Below are positions 43,387 to 53,148 of a stretch of 64,000 nucleotides of DNA, piece after piece. The notes below the pieces were generated by a model. It did no database searches, was not told the origin of the DNA, and saw only the letters and a list, made by a program, of their open reading frames with translations. This DNA is from Azospirillum lipoferum 4B (GTDB lineage Bacteria > Pseudomonadota > Alphaproteobacteria > Azospirillales > Azospirillaceae). The stretch spans positions 819,501-883,500 of the forward strand of contig NC_016585.1 of NCBI RefSeq assembly GCF_000283655.1, in the 5' to 3' direction. Each line of letters starts with the position of its first letter. The first letter of the stretch is position 1. Made by a program: the position numbers and the translations under genes.

Positions 43387-43941
43387 TCAGATGCCGAGCG
43401 CGATTTCGCGGCTGACGGCTTGCAGCAGGCCCCAGACATGGTCGGCGAAGGAGCGCCAGACCTCGATCCGGAAGCGGTTCTTGTCCTCGCGGATCAGGAC
43501 GATCTGCGCCTTGTCGAAGATGGTGCGGCAACCGGTGCCGACCGCCATCGCCTCGACGTCGAAGGCGATGGCCGAGCGCAGGGCGAGCGCCGCGGCCTCC
43601 CCCTCCACCAGGATGCCGACCTCGCGATGGCCGACATCGACCAGACTGTGCGGCTCCTGCAGGGCGGCGAAGGCGTCGGCGATGCCGTCGCTCTCGCCAA
43701 CCGGCGCCAGCAGAACCCATTCGTCGGGTCCAAGCTGCAGAGCGGTCCGTCCACCGGCCTCCACCAACCCGCCGATGCGGGTGGGAAGCGGCGCGCCGAA
43801 GGCGGCCCCGGCCGCCTGGACGGCGGCGGGGTCGATGCGCAGGCTGAAGCGGGCGGTGTCCTCGGCGGCACGGATGCTCAGCCGGCTTGCGGTATCGCCG
43901 GGAATCGTCTTGCCCAGCAACGGGTGATTGGCCAGAAGCAC
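43387..43941 (-). CDS. soxG: Sarcosine oxidase gamma subunit
   Basis: 184 residues, matching SoxG of heterotetrameric sarcosine oxidase (PTRIGGLVEAGGRTALQLGPDEWVLLAP; SLVDVGHREVGILVEG; CRTIFDKAQIVLIRE; VWRSFADHVWGLL). A structural subunit, cytoplasmic. It starts 11 bp after soxA. Confidence 0.92.
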   Translation of the reverse strand: MLLANHPLLGKTIPGDTASRLSIRAAEDTARFSLRIDPAAVQAAGAAFGAPLPTRIGGLVEAGGRTALQLGPDEWVLLAPVGESDGIADAFAALQEPHSLVDVGHREVGILVEGEAAALALRSAIAFDVEAMAVGTGCRTIFDKAQIVLIREDKNRFRIEVWRSFADHVWGLLQAVSREIALGI

Positions 43942-43952
43942 GGTTAGGCCTC

Positions 43953-46952
43953 CTATGCGCTGAGACGCTTGTTCTCGGGGTCGACGAACACCATGCCGGC
44001 GATCGTCGCGGAATGGACCTTGTCCGGCATCGGAACATGCACGGTCTGGCCCTGCAGGGAGCGCCCGCCCTGGATCACCGCAAAGGCGATGGACCGCCCC
44101 AGCTCGGCACTCCAGTAGGACGAGGTCACATGGCCGACCATCTCCATCGGAACCGGCTGGTTGGGGTCGAGGACGATCTGCGCCCCTTCCTCCAGCACGG
44201 TCTTCGGATCAGCGGTCAGCAGGCCGACCAGTTGCTTGCGGTTCGGCGCCAGCATGTCCGGGCGCGACAGGGACCGCTTGCCGACGAAGTCCGGCTTGGT
44301 CTTGCCGACGGCCCAGGACAGGCCGGCATCGTCCGGCGTCAGGGTGCCGTCCGTGTCCTGGCCGACGATGATGTAGCCCTTCTCGGCGCGCAGGACATGC
44401 ATCGTCTCGGTGCCGTAGGGGGTGATGCCGAAGCGCTGCCCGGCCTCGAACAGCTTCTCCCACACCGCGCGGCCGTAGCGGGCCGGCACATTGATCTCGA
44501 AGCCGAGTTCGCCGGTGAAGGAGACGCGGAACAGCCGGGTCGGCACGCCGAAGATCTTGCCGATGGCGACCGCCATGTGCGGGAAGGCGCCGTCCGACAG
44601 GTCGATGCCCTCGACGAAGGGCTCGATCAGCTTGCGGGCGTTCGGACCTTGCAGCGCGATCACCGACCATTGCTCGGTGGTCGAGGTCAGCCAGACCTTC
44701 AGGTCCGGCCATTCGGTCTGGAGGTAATCCTCCATCATGTTCAGGACGCGCGCCGCGCCGCCGGTGGTGGTGGTGACGTGGAAGCGGTCATTGGCCAGAC
44801 GCCCGATCACGCCGTCGTCGCGGATGAAGCCGTCCTCGCCCAGCAGCAGGCCGTAGCGGCAGCGTCCGGGCGCCAGCTTGGTCCAGGCGTTGGTGTACAT
44901 GCGGTTCATGAACTCGGCGGCGTCGGGGCCGACGACCTCGATCTTGCCGAGGGTGGAGGCGTCGAACATGCCCACCGAGGTCCGCACCGCCTTGCATTCG
45001 CGCGCCACCGCCGTGTGCATGTCCTCGCCGACCTGCGGGAAGTACCAGGCGCGCCGCCACAGCGACACCGGTTCGAACACCGCGCCGTTTTCCTCGGCCC
45101 AGCCGTCGATCGGCGTCTTGCGCGTCACGTCGAACAGCTCGCCCTTGTTGTAGCCGGCGAAGGTGCCGAAGGTGGTCGGCGTGTAGGGCGGGCGGAAGGT
45201 GGTGAGGCCCACCGCCGGGACCGGCCGCTTCAGCGCATCCGACGCGACGGCCAGACCGTTGATGTTGGACGTCTTGCCCTGGTCCGTCGCCATGCCGTTG
45301 GTGGTGTAGCGCTTGATGTGCTCGATGGACTTGAAGCCTTCGCGCACCGCCAGCCGGATGTCCTTGGCCATCACGTCGTTCTGGAAATCGACGAAGGCCT
45401 TGGCATGGCCCGGATCGCGGTCGGTCGGCAGCTCGCGGCCGGTCACGCCGGTGAAGGACAGCTCGCCCTCCACATGGTAGGCGGCCGGTTCCGCGCCGAA
45501 CCCGGCATCCGCCGCAGCGGCGGCACCGGCAGCGGCACCGTCCTCGAAGGCGGTCTTCAGCCCGAAGCGGCCCTTGCCGGCACCGGCCAGACGGCATTCC
45601 TCCTTGCCGCGGCCGGGCAGGAACATATGGCCGTCCTCGTTCCAGGTCAGCGAACCCTGGGTGTGCGAGAACAGATGGACGCTGGGGGTCCAGCCGCCCG
45701 ACATCAGCAGCGCGTCGCAGGCGATGGTCTCGGCACCGCCGACCTTGCCGCCGCCGGTCACCGGATTGACCCGCACCGACGAGACCCGCAGGCGGCCCTT
45801 GGTATCGGTGACGGTCCAGCCGATCAGCGTCCTGATGCGCAGTGCATCGGCCGCCGCCGCCAGCTGGGTCGGCACGGTGCCGCGGACATCGACGATGGCC
45901 GCGACCTCGACCCCCGCCTTGGCGAGATCGAAGGCGGCATGCCAAGCGCTGTCATGGGTGGTGACGACGACCACCCGGTTGCCGACCTTGACGCCGTAGC
46001 GGTTCAGGTAGGTGCGGGCGGCACCGGCCAGCATCACGCCCGGCCGGTCGTTGCCGGCGAACACCAGCGGCTTCTCGATGGCGCCCTGCGCCAGCACCAC
46101 CTGCTTGGCCCGCACCTTCCACATCCGCTCGCGCGGCGCGCCTTCCGGCACGATGGCGAGATGGTCGGTCAGACGCTGGCAGAGGCCGACAAAATTCTGG
46201 TGGTAGTAGCCGATGGCCGTCGTACGCGGCAGCACCGTGACGTTCGGCATCCCCGCCAGCGCCGCGGCGGTGTCCTCCAGCCAATCCCAGGCCAGCTGGC
46301 CGTTGATCTCGGCGGACGGCTCGGACAGCAGCGAACCGCCGATTTCCGACTGCTCGTCGCACAGGATGACCGACGCGCCGCTGCGCCCGGCTTCCAGCGC
46401 GGCAGCGAGACCGGCCGCACCGCCACCGACGACCAGCACATCGCAATGGGCGAAGCGGCTGGCGTAGATGTCGGGATCGGGGGCGGTCGGTGCCTTGCCC
46501 AGGCCGGCGGCGTTGCGGATGACCGGCTCGTAGACCTTGTCCCAGAAGCTCTTCGGCCACATGAAGGTCTTGTAGTAGAAACCGGCCGAGAACAGCATGT
46601 AGAGCGCGTCGTTCACCGCGCCGATGTCGCGGCTCAGCGACGGCCAGCGGTTCTGGCTCTCGGTTTTCAGACCTTCGAAGACCTCCAGCACCGTCGCCCG
46701 CGTGTTCGGCTCGAACCGCCCGTTGCCGCGGTCGGTGCCGACCAGCGCGTTCGGCTCCTCCGACCCGGCGGACAGGAAGCCGCGCGGCCGGTGATACTTG
46801 AAGGACCGCCCGACGAGGTGGACACCGTTCGCCAGGAGTGCGGATGCCAGGGTGTCGCCCTCGAAGCCGGTGTAGTCCACGCCGTCGAACGTGAAGCGGA
46901 CCGACCGGCTGCGGTTGACCCTGCCCTTGCCGGCAATGCGGAAGTTGCTCAT
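43953..46952 (-). CDS. soxA: Sarcosine oxidase alpha subunit
   Basis: 999 residues. The N-terminal part has a 2Fe-2S-ferredoxin-like fold (YTGFEGDTLASALLANGVHLV) and an FAD/NAD-binding Rossmann domain (DVLVVGGGAAGLAAALEAGR near 165-185). The C-terminal 400 residues form a GcvT-like tetrahydrofolate-binding domain (GMFDASTLGKIEVVGPDAAEF; GELGFEINVPARYG). In the complex it transfers the oxidised methyl of sarcosine to THF as 5,10-methylene-THF. Its ATG overlaps the soxD stop (ATGA). Confidence 0.95.
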   Translation of the reverse strand: MSNFRIAGKGRVNRSRSVRFTFDGVDYTGFEGDTLASALLANGVHLVGRSFKYHRPRGFLSAGSEEPNALVGTDRGNGRFEPNTRATVLEVFEGLKTESQNRWPSLSRDIGAVNDALYMLFSAGFYYKTFMWPKSFWDKVYEPVIRNAAGLGKAPTAPDPDIYASRFAHCDVLVVGGGAAGLAAALEAGRSGASVILCDEQSEIGGSLLSEPSAEINGQLAWDWLEDTAAALAGMPNVTVLPRTTAIGYYHQNFVGLCQRLTDHLAIVPEGAPRERMWKVRAKQVVLAQGAIEKPLVFAGNDRPGVMLAGAARTYLNRYGVKVGNRVVVVTTHDSAWHAAFDLAKAGVEVAAIVDVRGTVPTQLAAAADALRIRTLIGWTVTDTKGRLRVSSVRVNPVTGGGKVGGAETIACDALLMSGGWTPSVHLFSHTQGSLTWNEDGHMFLPGRGKEECRLAGAGKGRFGLKTAFEDGAAAGAAAAADAGFGAEPAAYHVEGELSFTGVTGRELPTDRDPGHAKAFVDFQNDVMAKDIRLAVREGFKSIEHIKRYTTNGMATDQGKTSNINGLAVASDALKRPVPAVGLTTFRPPYTPTTFGTFAGYNKGELFDVTRKTPIDGWAEENGAVFEPVSLWRRAWYFPQVGEDMHTAVARECKAVRTSVGMFDASTLGKIEVVGPDAAEFMNRMYTNAWTKLAPGRCRYGLLLGEDGFIRDDGVIGRLANDRFHVTTTTGGAARVLNMMEDYLQTEWPDLKVWLTSTTEQWSVIALQGPNARKLIEPFVEGIDLSDGAFPHMAVAIGKIFGVPTRLFRVSFTGELGFEINVPARYGRAVWEKLFEAGQRFGITPYGTETMHVLRAEKGYIIVGQDTDGTLTPDDAGLSWAVGKTKPDFVGKRSLSRPDMLAPNRKQLVGLLTADPKTVLEEGAQIVLDPNQPVPMEMVGHVTSSYWSAELGRSIAFAVIQGGRSLQGQTVHVPMPDKVHSATIAGMVFVDPENKRLSA

Positions 46953-47317
46953 GGACGTGCATCCTTGGAGCTGGAAGCGGCCCCGGTGGAGGCCCCGGTG
47001 GCGGTGGCGCTGGTGCCGGCGGCGGCAAGCGCGATCTCCTCGTCGCTCGGACGCGGGGCCCCGGACTTGTAGGTCATCGCGAATTTGTCGGTCACGGTGT
47101 CACGCACCGCGTTGAAGAAGCGGCCGCAACCGTGCATGTGGCGCCAGCGTTCGAAATGCCGGCCGCGCGGGTTGGTGCGGATGAAGAGGAAGTCGCGCCA
47201 TTCGTCGTCGGACAGGGCGGAGGGATCGACCGGTCGCGCGATGTGCGCCTCGCCGGCATAGGTGAACTCCACCTCGGGGCGCTCTGCTTCGCAATAAGGG
47301 CAGCGGATCAGCAGCAT
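46949..47317 (-). CDS. soxD: Sarcosine oxidase delta subunit
   Basis: 122 residues. Zn-binding pattern CPYC (6-9) near the N-terminus with HMHGC later, plus GEAHIARPVDPSALSDDEWRDFLF, are characteristic. The C-terminal 25 residues are a low-complexity Ala/Thr/Ser tail. Gene order soxB-D-A-G is canonical. Confidence 0.93.
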   Translation of the reverse strand: MLLIRCPYCEAERPEVEFTYAGEAHIARPVDPSALSDDEWRDFLFIRTNPRGRHFERWRHMHGCGRFFNAVRDTVTDKFAMTYKSGAPRPSDEEIALAAAGTSATATGASTGAASSSKDARP

Positions 47318-47327
47318 GGTCGTTTCC

Positions 47328-48581
47328 TCAATGCGCGACGGCGGCGGCGGCGGCCTCGTCGATCAGCCGGCCGGTCTTGAAGCGCTCCAGCGTGAAGGGC
47401 GCGTTGATCGGGTGCGGCTCGTCGCGGGCGATGGTGTGGGCGAAGACGTTGGCCGACCCCGGCGTCGCCTTGAAGCCGCCGGTTCCCCAGCCGCAATTGA
47501 CGTACAGCCCCGGCACCGGCGTCTTGCCGATGATCGGCGAGCGGTCGGGCGTGACGTCGACGATGCCGCCCCATTTGCGCAGCATGCGCATGCGGTTGAA
47601 GATCGGGAACACCTCGCAGATCGCGGCGACGGTATGCTCGATCAGCGGCAGGCCGCCGCGCTGGCTGTAGGAGGTGTACTGGTCGGTGCCCGACCCGATG
47701 ACCAGCTCGCCCTTGTCGGACTGGCTGATATAGGCGTGCACCGTGTTGGACATCACCACGCAGGGGAAGGCCGGCTTGATCGGTTCCGACACCAGCGCCT
47801 GCAGCGGATAGCTTTCCAGCGGCAGCCGGACGCCGGCGGTGTCCATCACCACCGAGGTGTTGCCGGCGGCCGAAACCGCGACCTTTTTCGCCTTGATGAA
47901 GCCGCGCGCCGTCTCCACACCCGTGACGCGCCCGGAGGCGTCGCGGCGGATCGCGGTCACCGGGCAGTTCTGGATGATGTCGACGCCGCGCGCCGAGGCG
48001 GCCCGCGCATAGCCCCAGGCCACCGCATCGTGGCGGGCGGTGCCGCCGCGCCGCTGCAGCGCGGCCCCCATCACCGGATAGCGGGCGTTGGCGGCGATGT
48101 TCAGCGGCGGGCAGTATTCCTTGGCCTGTTCCGGCGTCAGCCACTCGTTGTCGATGCCGTTCAGGCGGTTGGAATGGATGTGGCGCTTGAAGCTCTGGAT
48201 GTCATGGACCGTGTGCGCCAGCATCATCACGCCGCGCTGCGAGAACATGACGTTGTAATTCAGCTCATGGCTCAGCCCTTCCCACAGCTTCACCGCATGC
48301 TCGTACAGACGGGCACTTTCGTCGTAGAGATAGTTGGAGCGGATGATGGTGGTGTTGCGGCCGGTGTTGCCGCCGCCGAGCCATCCCTTTTCCACCACCG
48401 CGACATTGGTGATGCCGTGTTCCTTGGCGAGATAATAGGCCGCACCCAGACCATGCCCGCCCGCGCCGACGATCACGACGTCATATTCGGATTTCGGTTC
48501 GGCATCGGGCCATTGAGGCTGCCAGTTCTTGTTGCCGGTCAGCGCGTTGGTCAACAGCGAGGTAAGTGAGAAGCGGGTCAT
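47328..48581 (-). CDS. soxB: Sarcosine oxidase beta subunit
   Basis: 417 residues, DadA/GlyOX-type flavoprotein. The FAD dinucleotide fold [20 protein letters not shown] is at about 35-54; the covalent-FMN histidine region and [14 protein letters not shown]-like end ([16 protein letters not shown]) are present. It oxidises sarcosine. First gene of the soxBDAG-glyA operon; divergent from an AraC/GlxA regulator. Confidence 0.95.
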   Translation of the reverse strand: MTRFSLTSLLTNALTGNKNWQPQWPDAEPKSEYDVVIVGAGGHGLGAAYYLAKEHGITNVAVVEKGWLGGGNTGRNTTIIRSNYLYDESARLYEHAVKLWEGLSHELNYNVMFSQRGVMMLAHTVHDIQSFKRHIHSNRLNGIDNEWLTPEQAKEYCPPLNIAANARYPVMGAALQRRGGTARHDAVAWGYARAASARGVDIIQNCPVTAIRRDASGRVTGVETARGFIKAKKVAVSAAGNTSVVMDTAGVRLPLESYPLQALVSEPIKPAFPCVVMSNTVHAYISQSDKGELVIGSGTDQYTSYSQRGGLPLIEHTVAAICEVFPIFNRMRMLRKWGGIVDVTPDRSPIIGKTPVPGLYVNCGWGTGGFKATPGSANVFAHTIARDEPHPINAPFTLERFKTGRLIDEAAAAAVAH

Positions 48582-48695
48582 GGCAGCACCGCGAAGTTCA
48601 ATGTGCTGACAGTATCGTGACGCGCCCCTTTGTTGGACAGAATGAATGCGTCAGTTTAATGTCACGGGTGCGACGATGCATCCGCCGGAGATCAC
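48582..48695. promoter_or_regulatory. Divergent control region, soxB / GlxA-type regulator
   Basis: 114 bp between divergent starts. An inverted pair TGACGC (48618-48623) and GCGTCA (48648-48653) with a 24-bp spacer is a candidate operator for the adjacent AraC-type regulator. A TGTCAC follows at about 48660. Confidence 0.45.
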
Positions 48696-49724
48696 ATGAC
48701 GAACAACATCGCGGCAGGCAACGCCAGGGCGAACGCCGCCAGGGGCGGCCGTTTCCCGGATCGTCCTGCGGCCCCGCGCCTGTCCGTCGGCTTCATCCTC
48801 GCCCATCGCTTCACCCTGTGCGCCTTCGCGAATTTCGTCGACGTGCTGCGGCTTGCCGCCGACGAGGGCGACCGCAGCCGGCCGATCCTGTGCGACTGGG
48901 CGGTTCTGTCGGACCAGATGCGGCCGGTGGCGTCGAGTTGCGGCATGCTGGTCCAGCCGACCGAGCGGCTGGGCGACCCCTTGAAGTTCGACTACATCGT
49001 CGTGATCGGCGGGCTGATCGACGAGATCTCCAACCTCAGCCCCGAATACACCCGCTATCTGCGTCAGGCGGCGGCAGCGAAGATCCCGCTGGTGGGGGTT
49101 TGTACCGGCGCGTTCATCCTGCAGCGTGCGGGGCTGATGGACGGATACCGCTGCTGCATCAGCTGGTTCCACCATGCCGATTTCCTGGAGCAGTTCGACG
49201 GCATCACGCCCGTGTCCGACCAGATCTTCATCGTCGACCGCGACCGGCTGACCTGCTCGGGCGGGACCAGTTCGGCCCATCTCGCGGCCTATCTCGTCGA
49301 AAAGCATGTCGGCCGCGCCCAGGCCCGCAAGAGCCTGCACATCATGATCATCGACGATGCGCTGCGCGGGGAGAAGCCGCAGCCCGGCATCCCGCTCGAT
49401 TTCTCCACCAACGACGAGGTGGTGCGGAAGGCGCTGCTGCTGATGCAGCAGAACATCGACGTGCCCTTGTCGGTGGCGGAGATGGCGCGCCGGCTTGGGG
49501 CCGCCCGGCGCCAGATGGAGCGGCATTTCCAGAACGCGCTGGGCATGACGCCGACCGAGGCCTACCGCATCATGCGCCTGGAACATGCGGAATTCCTGCT
49601 GCGCAACACCGAACAGTCGGTGACGGAGATCGCCGCCGCCGTCGGCTTCTGCGATTCGTCGCACTTCGTCCGCGCCTTCAAGGAACGCCGCGGCATGACC
49701 CCGTCCGTCTTCCGCATGGGCTGA
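48696..49724 (+). CDS. GlxA/GbdR-family AraC-type regulator (first of two)
   Basis: 342 residues: an N-terminal DJ-1/PfpI-like glutamine-amidotransferase fold (about 28-215) with the nucleophile-elbow Cys retained (VGVCTGAFIL, near residue 134), and a C-terminal AraC double HTH (about 235-342; LSVAEMARRLGAARRQMERHFQ; SVTEIAAAVGFCDSSHFVRAFK). This is the architecture of Pseudomonas GbdR and SouR, which activate betaine and sarcosine catabolism. Its place divergent to soxBDAG suggests it senses sarcosine or dimethylglycine. Which of the two regulators here is the GbdR counterpart cannot be decided from sequence. Confidence 0.9.
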   Translation: MTNNIAAGNARANAARGGRFPDRPAAPRLSVGFILAHRFTLCAFANFVDVLRLAADEGDRSRPILCDWAVLSDQMRPVASSCGMLVQPTERLGDPLKFDYIVVIGGLIDEISNLSPEYTRYLRQAAAAKIPLVGVCTGAFILQRAGLMDGYRCCISWFHHADFLEQFDGITPVSDQIFIVDRDRLTCSGGTSSAHLAAYLVEKHVGRAQARKSLHIMIIDDALRGEKPQPGIPLDFSTNDEVVRKALLLMQQNIDVPLSVAEMARRLGAARRQMERHFQNALGMTPTEAYRIMRLEHAEFLLRNTEQSVTEIAAAVGFCDSSHFVRAFKERRGMTPSVFRMG

Positions 49725-49945
49725 GGCCTGGGTGGCGCTGTTTCATTCAACGCCGGTGACGTACCCGTACAATCGACGGCTGGATCCTTCCGCCATGCTG
49801 CGGTCGACGAAACGGTAAGGACTGCGGAGCCCGGCGCAAGGCCGCCGCCCGCAACGCCCGTGAGCGCAGAGCCTCCACCGTGACAGCGACCCGCCCTTCG
49901 GCAATCCGCCTTCCATGGCTTGCCGGACAGACAAGGATGGCGAAC

Positions 49946-50476
49946 ATGCTCGACGACAACGACACCATGCAGATGCACTGGCGTGAAGCCGGCATTCCCG
50001 AGGAACTGTGCCGGGAACTCGCCCTCGCGTCGACCCCGATGCGGTTGCACGCCCATCCGCCGGTGCGCACCGTCGCCGATGCCGAAGAGCACTGGCGCAG
50101 CGTTCCCGGCGTGCATACCAAGAACCTGCTGCTGAAGGATGCCAAGGGCGTTCTGTGGCTGGTCGTGCTGCCGCACGACCGGTCGGTGAACATGAAGGAA
50201 CTGGCCCCGGTCATCGGTTCGGCCAAGCTGTCCTTCGCCTCGCCGGTCACGCTGGAGCAGGTGCTGTCCATCGAGCCGGGCGGGGTGAGCCCGCTGGCCC
50301 TGGTGGCGGACAAGGAGCGCCGCGTCCGTCTGGTGCTGGAGCGCCGCGTTCTCGCCGGCGAGGTCGTCAATTTCCACCCGATGACGAACCGCGCGACGCT
50401 GTCGATGCATCCCGATGAACTGTCGGCGTTCCTGCGCCGGCTCGGGTACGAGCCGACAATCGTCGATCTCGCCTGA
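49946..50476 (+). CDS. YbaK/ProXp-ala-type aminoacyl-tRNA deacylase (prolyl-tRNA editing domain)
   Basis: About 176 residues, a single YbaK/EbsC editing domain, closest in pattern to the free-standing ProXp-ala/PrdX group (PMRLHAHPPVRTVADAEEH; VHTKNLLLKDAKGVLWLVVLP; ASPVTLEQVLSIEPGGVSPLAL). It would hydrolyse mischarged Ala-tRNA(Pro). I favour the ATG at 49946, because AAGG lies 9 bp upstream; in-frame starts exist at 49937 and 49880. It precedes purU by 38 bp and may be co-transcribed with it. Confidence 0.85.
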   Translation: MLDDNDTMQMHWREAGIPEELCRELALASTPMRLHAHPPVRTVADAEEHWRSVPGVHTKNLLLKDAKGVLWLVVLPHDRSVNMKELAPVIGSAKLSFASPVTLEQVLSIEPGGVSPLALVADKERRVRLVLERRVLAGEVVNFHPMTNRATLSMHPDELSAFLRRLGYEPTIVDLA

Positions 50477-50514
50477 CCTCATCCCCGGCCATTTCCTGCG
50501 GCGCGAGACCTGCG

Positions 50515-51378
50515 ATGCGTTCCAATCGAAACCACTTCTACATGAACGTCAGCTGCCTGAGCCGGCCGGGGATCATCTCCGCCATTTCGACCCACCTGTC
50601 GGACCGCAACTGCGACATCATCGAAAGCGCGCAGTTCGTCGATCACGACGGCGAGCATTTCTTCCTGCGGATGGCCTTCAATGCTCCGGAAACGATCCGA
50701 AGCGACGCCGTTCTTCTGGAGGACCTGCAGCCCGTCGCGACGCGTTTCGGGATGACCCTGACGGTGCGGGATGCCCGGCGGCTGCCGAAAATTCTCATCA
50801 TGGTGTCGAAGTTCGGCCATTGCCTGAACGACCTGCTCTACCGCCACAGCATCGGGGCGCTGCCCGTCGACATCGTCGGCGTCGTCTCCAACCATGACGA
50901 CTTCAAGTCGCTGGTCGAGTCGCACGGCATTCGCTTCCACCATCTTCCGGTCTCTTCCGGCACCAAGCTGGAGCAGGAAAACCGGCTGATGGAGATCGTG
51001 GAGACGAATGACGTCGAGCTCGTCGTGCTCGCCCGCTACATGCAGGTGCTCTCGCAGGATCTGTGCACGCGGATGGCCGGTCGGATCATCAACATCCATC
51101 ACAGCTTCCTGCCCAGTTTCAAGGGCGCCAAGCCCTATCATCAGGCCTACAAGCGCGGCGTGAAGCTGATCGGCGCCACGGCCCACTACGTCACCGACGA
51201 TCTGGACGAAGGGCCGATCATCGAGCAGGAGGTGGCCCGCGTCGATCATTCCATGTCGCCCGACGATCTGGTCGCCATCGGCCGCGATGTCGAAAGCGTC
51301 GTCCTGGCCCGCGCCATCCGCCTGCACATCGAGGCACGCGTCATGCTGCACAACCATCGGGCGATTGTGTTGCGGTAA
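50515..51378 (+). CDS. purU: Formyltetrahydrofolate deformylase
   Basis: 287 residues: an N-terminal ACT-like domain (YMNVSCLSRPGIISAISTHL) and a formyltransferase fold with the catalytic Asn/His/Asp set (INIHHSFLPSFKGAKPYHQA; GATAHYVTDDLDEGPII). It hydrolyses 10-formyl-THF to formate and THF. In the betaine pathway this regenerates free THF for sarcosine oxidase; purU also accompanies sox genes in Pseudomonas. Confidence 0.95.
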   Translation: MRSNRNHFYMNVSCLSRPGIISAISTHLSDRNCDIIESAQFVDHDGEHFFLRMAFNAPETIRSDAVLLEDLQPVATRFGMTLTVRDARRLPKILIMVSKFGHCLNDLLYRHSIGALPVDIVGVVSNHDDFKSLVESHGIRFHHLPVSSGTKLEQENRLMEIVETNDVELVVLARYMQVLSQDLCTRMAGRIINIHHSFLPSFKGAKPYHQAYKRGVKLIGATAHYVTDDLDEGPIIEQEVARVDHSMSPDDLVAIGRDVESVVLARAIRLHIEARVMLHNHRAIVLR

Positions 51379-51456
51379 CCCGGCGGCCGGTTTGCAGCGT
51401 CGCACCGCCGGCCGGCGGCCAGTCGGCCGGGTCTCATCCGAAGGAGTCCAGGGATC

Positions 51457-51642
51457 ATGCAACTCATTGACGAAAAAGCCACGCAGGCGATTCGGCGGGC
51501 CTTCGCAGCGGGCGGTCTTGCCGCGGCGGTGCAGGAATTGCGCCGGCATGTCGTGATCGAGGATGAGCGTATGGCGCTCGCCACCGTCGAAGCGTTCCTG
51601 GCCAGCGACCGCAACGGCGCTGCCAACACGCAGAACCGCTGA
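51457..51642 (+). CDS. Small hypothetical protein, 61 aa
   Basis: A short reading frame with AAGGAG 10 bp before the ATG, 78 bp after purU on the same strand. The predicted protein is helical and charged, with no signal or membrane segment and no family I recognise. The ribosome-binding site and coding-like composition make it plausible but unproven. Confidence 0.45.
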   Translation: MQLIDEKATQAIRRAFAAGGLAAAVQELRRHVVIEDERMALATVEAFLASDRNGAANTQNR

Positions 51643-51828
51643 AGGGGCGAACGCCGGTCGCATGATCGGCAGAGCGGCCTGTTGCGGGCGCCATGATGTC
51701 GCACGCCCCGAGCCACCGCATGTCGATATGGACGCCGGCACCGCCCGGCCTTCAAATAGCCAGCTTCTGCCCGGCCAGGAACCTCACCCCTCCACGCGGG
51801 CGTCTGCCCTCCTCCTTCGGATCACGCG

Positions 51829-53100
51829 ATGTCCCTCATCCAACCCATCGTGCCGTTGCTGGTCGCAGTGTTTCTGACGATGGGGGGGATGGGAGCGCTG
51901 ACGACCATCGTCAGCGTCCGCCTGGATGCGGCGGGCGCCTCGCCCATCCTGCTCGGCGCCCTGACCGGCGCCTATTATCTCGGCGTCACCATCGGATCGA
52001 CGCAGGCATACCGTCTCATCGGGCAGGTCGGCCATATCCGCGCCTTCAGCGCCTCCGCAACGGTTCTCGTCGCCGCAACCCTCGGGCACACTCTGGGGTC
52101 CGATGCCCCGGCCTGGATCGCACTCCGCCTCGTCGAGGGCTGCTGCATGGCCGGCCTGTTCGTCTGCATCGAAAGCTGGCTGAACCAAAGCGCCACCTCC
52201 GCCACGCGCGGGCAGATCCTGGCTCTCTACATGATCGCCCTCTATGGCGCACAAGGGGCGGGCCAATATCTGATCGTCGTCGAGGATCCCCACGGGTTCA
52301 CACAGTTCGTCCTGGTGTCGATCCTGGTTTCCCTGGCCGTTCTGCCGGTTGCGCTGAGCCGCAAGGCCCCGCCGCTACTGCAGACGCTGGCGCCCATCCG
52401 CATCCTTCATCTTTACCGCTCCAGTCCGCTGGGCTTCGCCGGCACGGTGATCAGCGGATTGGTGGTCGGCGCCTTCTATGGGTTGGGTCCGGTCTATGTC
52501 CGGCATCTGGATTACGATCTCGGCCAGTCGGCGAGCTTCATCAGTGCCGCCATCATCGGCGGCATGATCCTTCAGTGGCCAATCGGGAAGCTGTCGGACC
52601 TTATCGACCGGCGGCTGGTCCTGGTCGGCCTGTTCGCCGCCCTGGTGATCGTCAGCATCGGCATGACCATACTTCCGCAGGGTGGGTTCGGTCTCCTGAT
52701 CGCCGGGATCGCCCTGTTCGGCGGGATCATCTTCGCGATCTATCCGATCTGCGTCTCGCACACCAACGACTTCCTGACCCCGGCCGAGATGGTGCCGGCG
52801 AGCGGCGGCATGGTCCTGGGCTTCTCGATGGGCGCCATCGCCGGCCCCTTCCTGGCCTCTCTGGTGATGTCGAGGTTCGAGCAGGATGGGCTGTTCCTGT
52901 TCTCGGCGCTGGTGGCGGCGGTCGCCCTGTCGTTCGCGCTCTGGCGGATGACGGTCCGCCCCCCGGTCCCGTTCGACCAGCGCCTGCCCTTCCTCCCCCA
53001 GGCACCGATTCCGGGGCCGTTGGACGGCGTGGAGCCGGGTGGAGAGGAGTCTGGGGAGCGTCCGCAAACCGCTACCGCCGAAGGCCGTGCCTGCCCATAG
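51829..53100 (+). CDS. Major facilitator superfamily transporter (YcaD-like)
   Basis: 423 residues with 12 predicted membrane helices. The sequence (ALTGAYYLGVTIGSTQAYRL; ALRLVEGCCMAGLFVCIESW; AFYGLGPVYVRHL) resembles the YcaD/YbfB-like MFS group of unknown substrate. The cytoplasmic C-terminal 40 residues are Pro/Gly-rich. It sits within the betaine region, but its substrate cannot be inferred; a betaine or choline role is only a possibility. Confidence 0.85.
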   Translation: MSLIQPIVPLLVAVFLTMGGMGALTTIVSVRLDAAGASPILLGALTGAYYLGVTIGSTQAYRLIGQVGHIRAFSASATVLVAATLGHTLGSDAPAWIALRLVEGCCMAGLFVCIESWLNQSATSATRGQILALYMIALYGAQGAGQYLIVVEDPHGFTQFVLVSILVSLAVLPVALSRKAPPLLQTLAPIRILHLYRSSPLGFAGTVISGLVVGAFYGLGPVYVRHLDYDLGQSASFISAAIIGGMILQWPIGKLSDLIDRRLVLVGLFAALVIVSIGMTILPQGGFGLLIAGIALFGGIIFAIYPICVSHTNDFLTPAEMVPASGGMVLGFSMGAIAGPFLASLVMSRFEQDGLFLFSALVAAVALSFALWRMTVRPPVPFDQRLPFLPQAPIPGPLDGVEPGGEESGERPQTATAEGRACP

Positions 53101-53105
53101 AAGAA

Positions 53106-53139
53106 GAGCGTAAAGCCCGATGTTTCAAGCCTTACGCTC
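53106..53139. terminator. Hairpin between convergent MFS and fae-like genes
   Basis: GAGCGTAA (53106-53113) pairs with TTACGCTC (53132-53139) across an 18-base loop, in the 48-bp gap between convergent genes. It is AT-flanked on both sides and probably a bidirectional terminator. Confidence 0.55.
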
Positions 53140-53148
53140 ATTAGAAAA

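Noticed and set aside
48582-48695. Glycine riboswitch upstream of the sox-glyA operon
   Set aside because: The leader is too short and I see no tandem aptamer pattern; an AraC-type operator is more likely.
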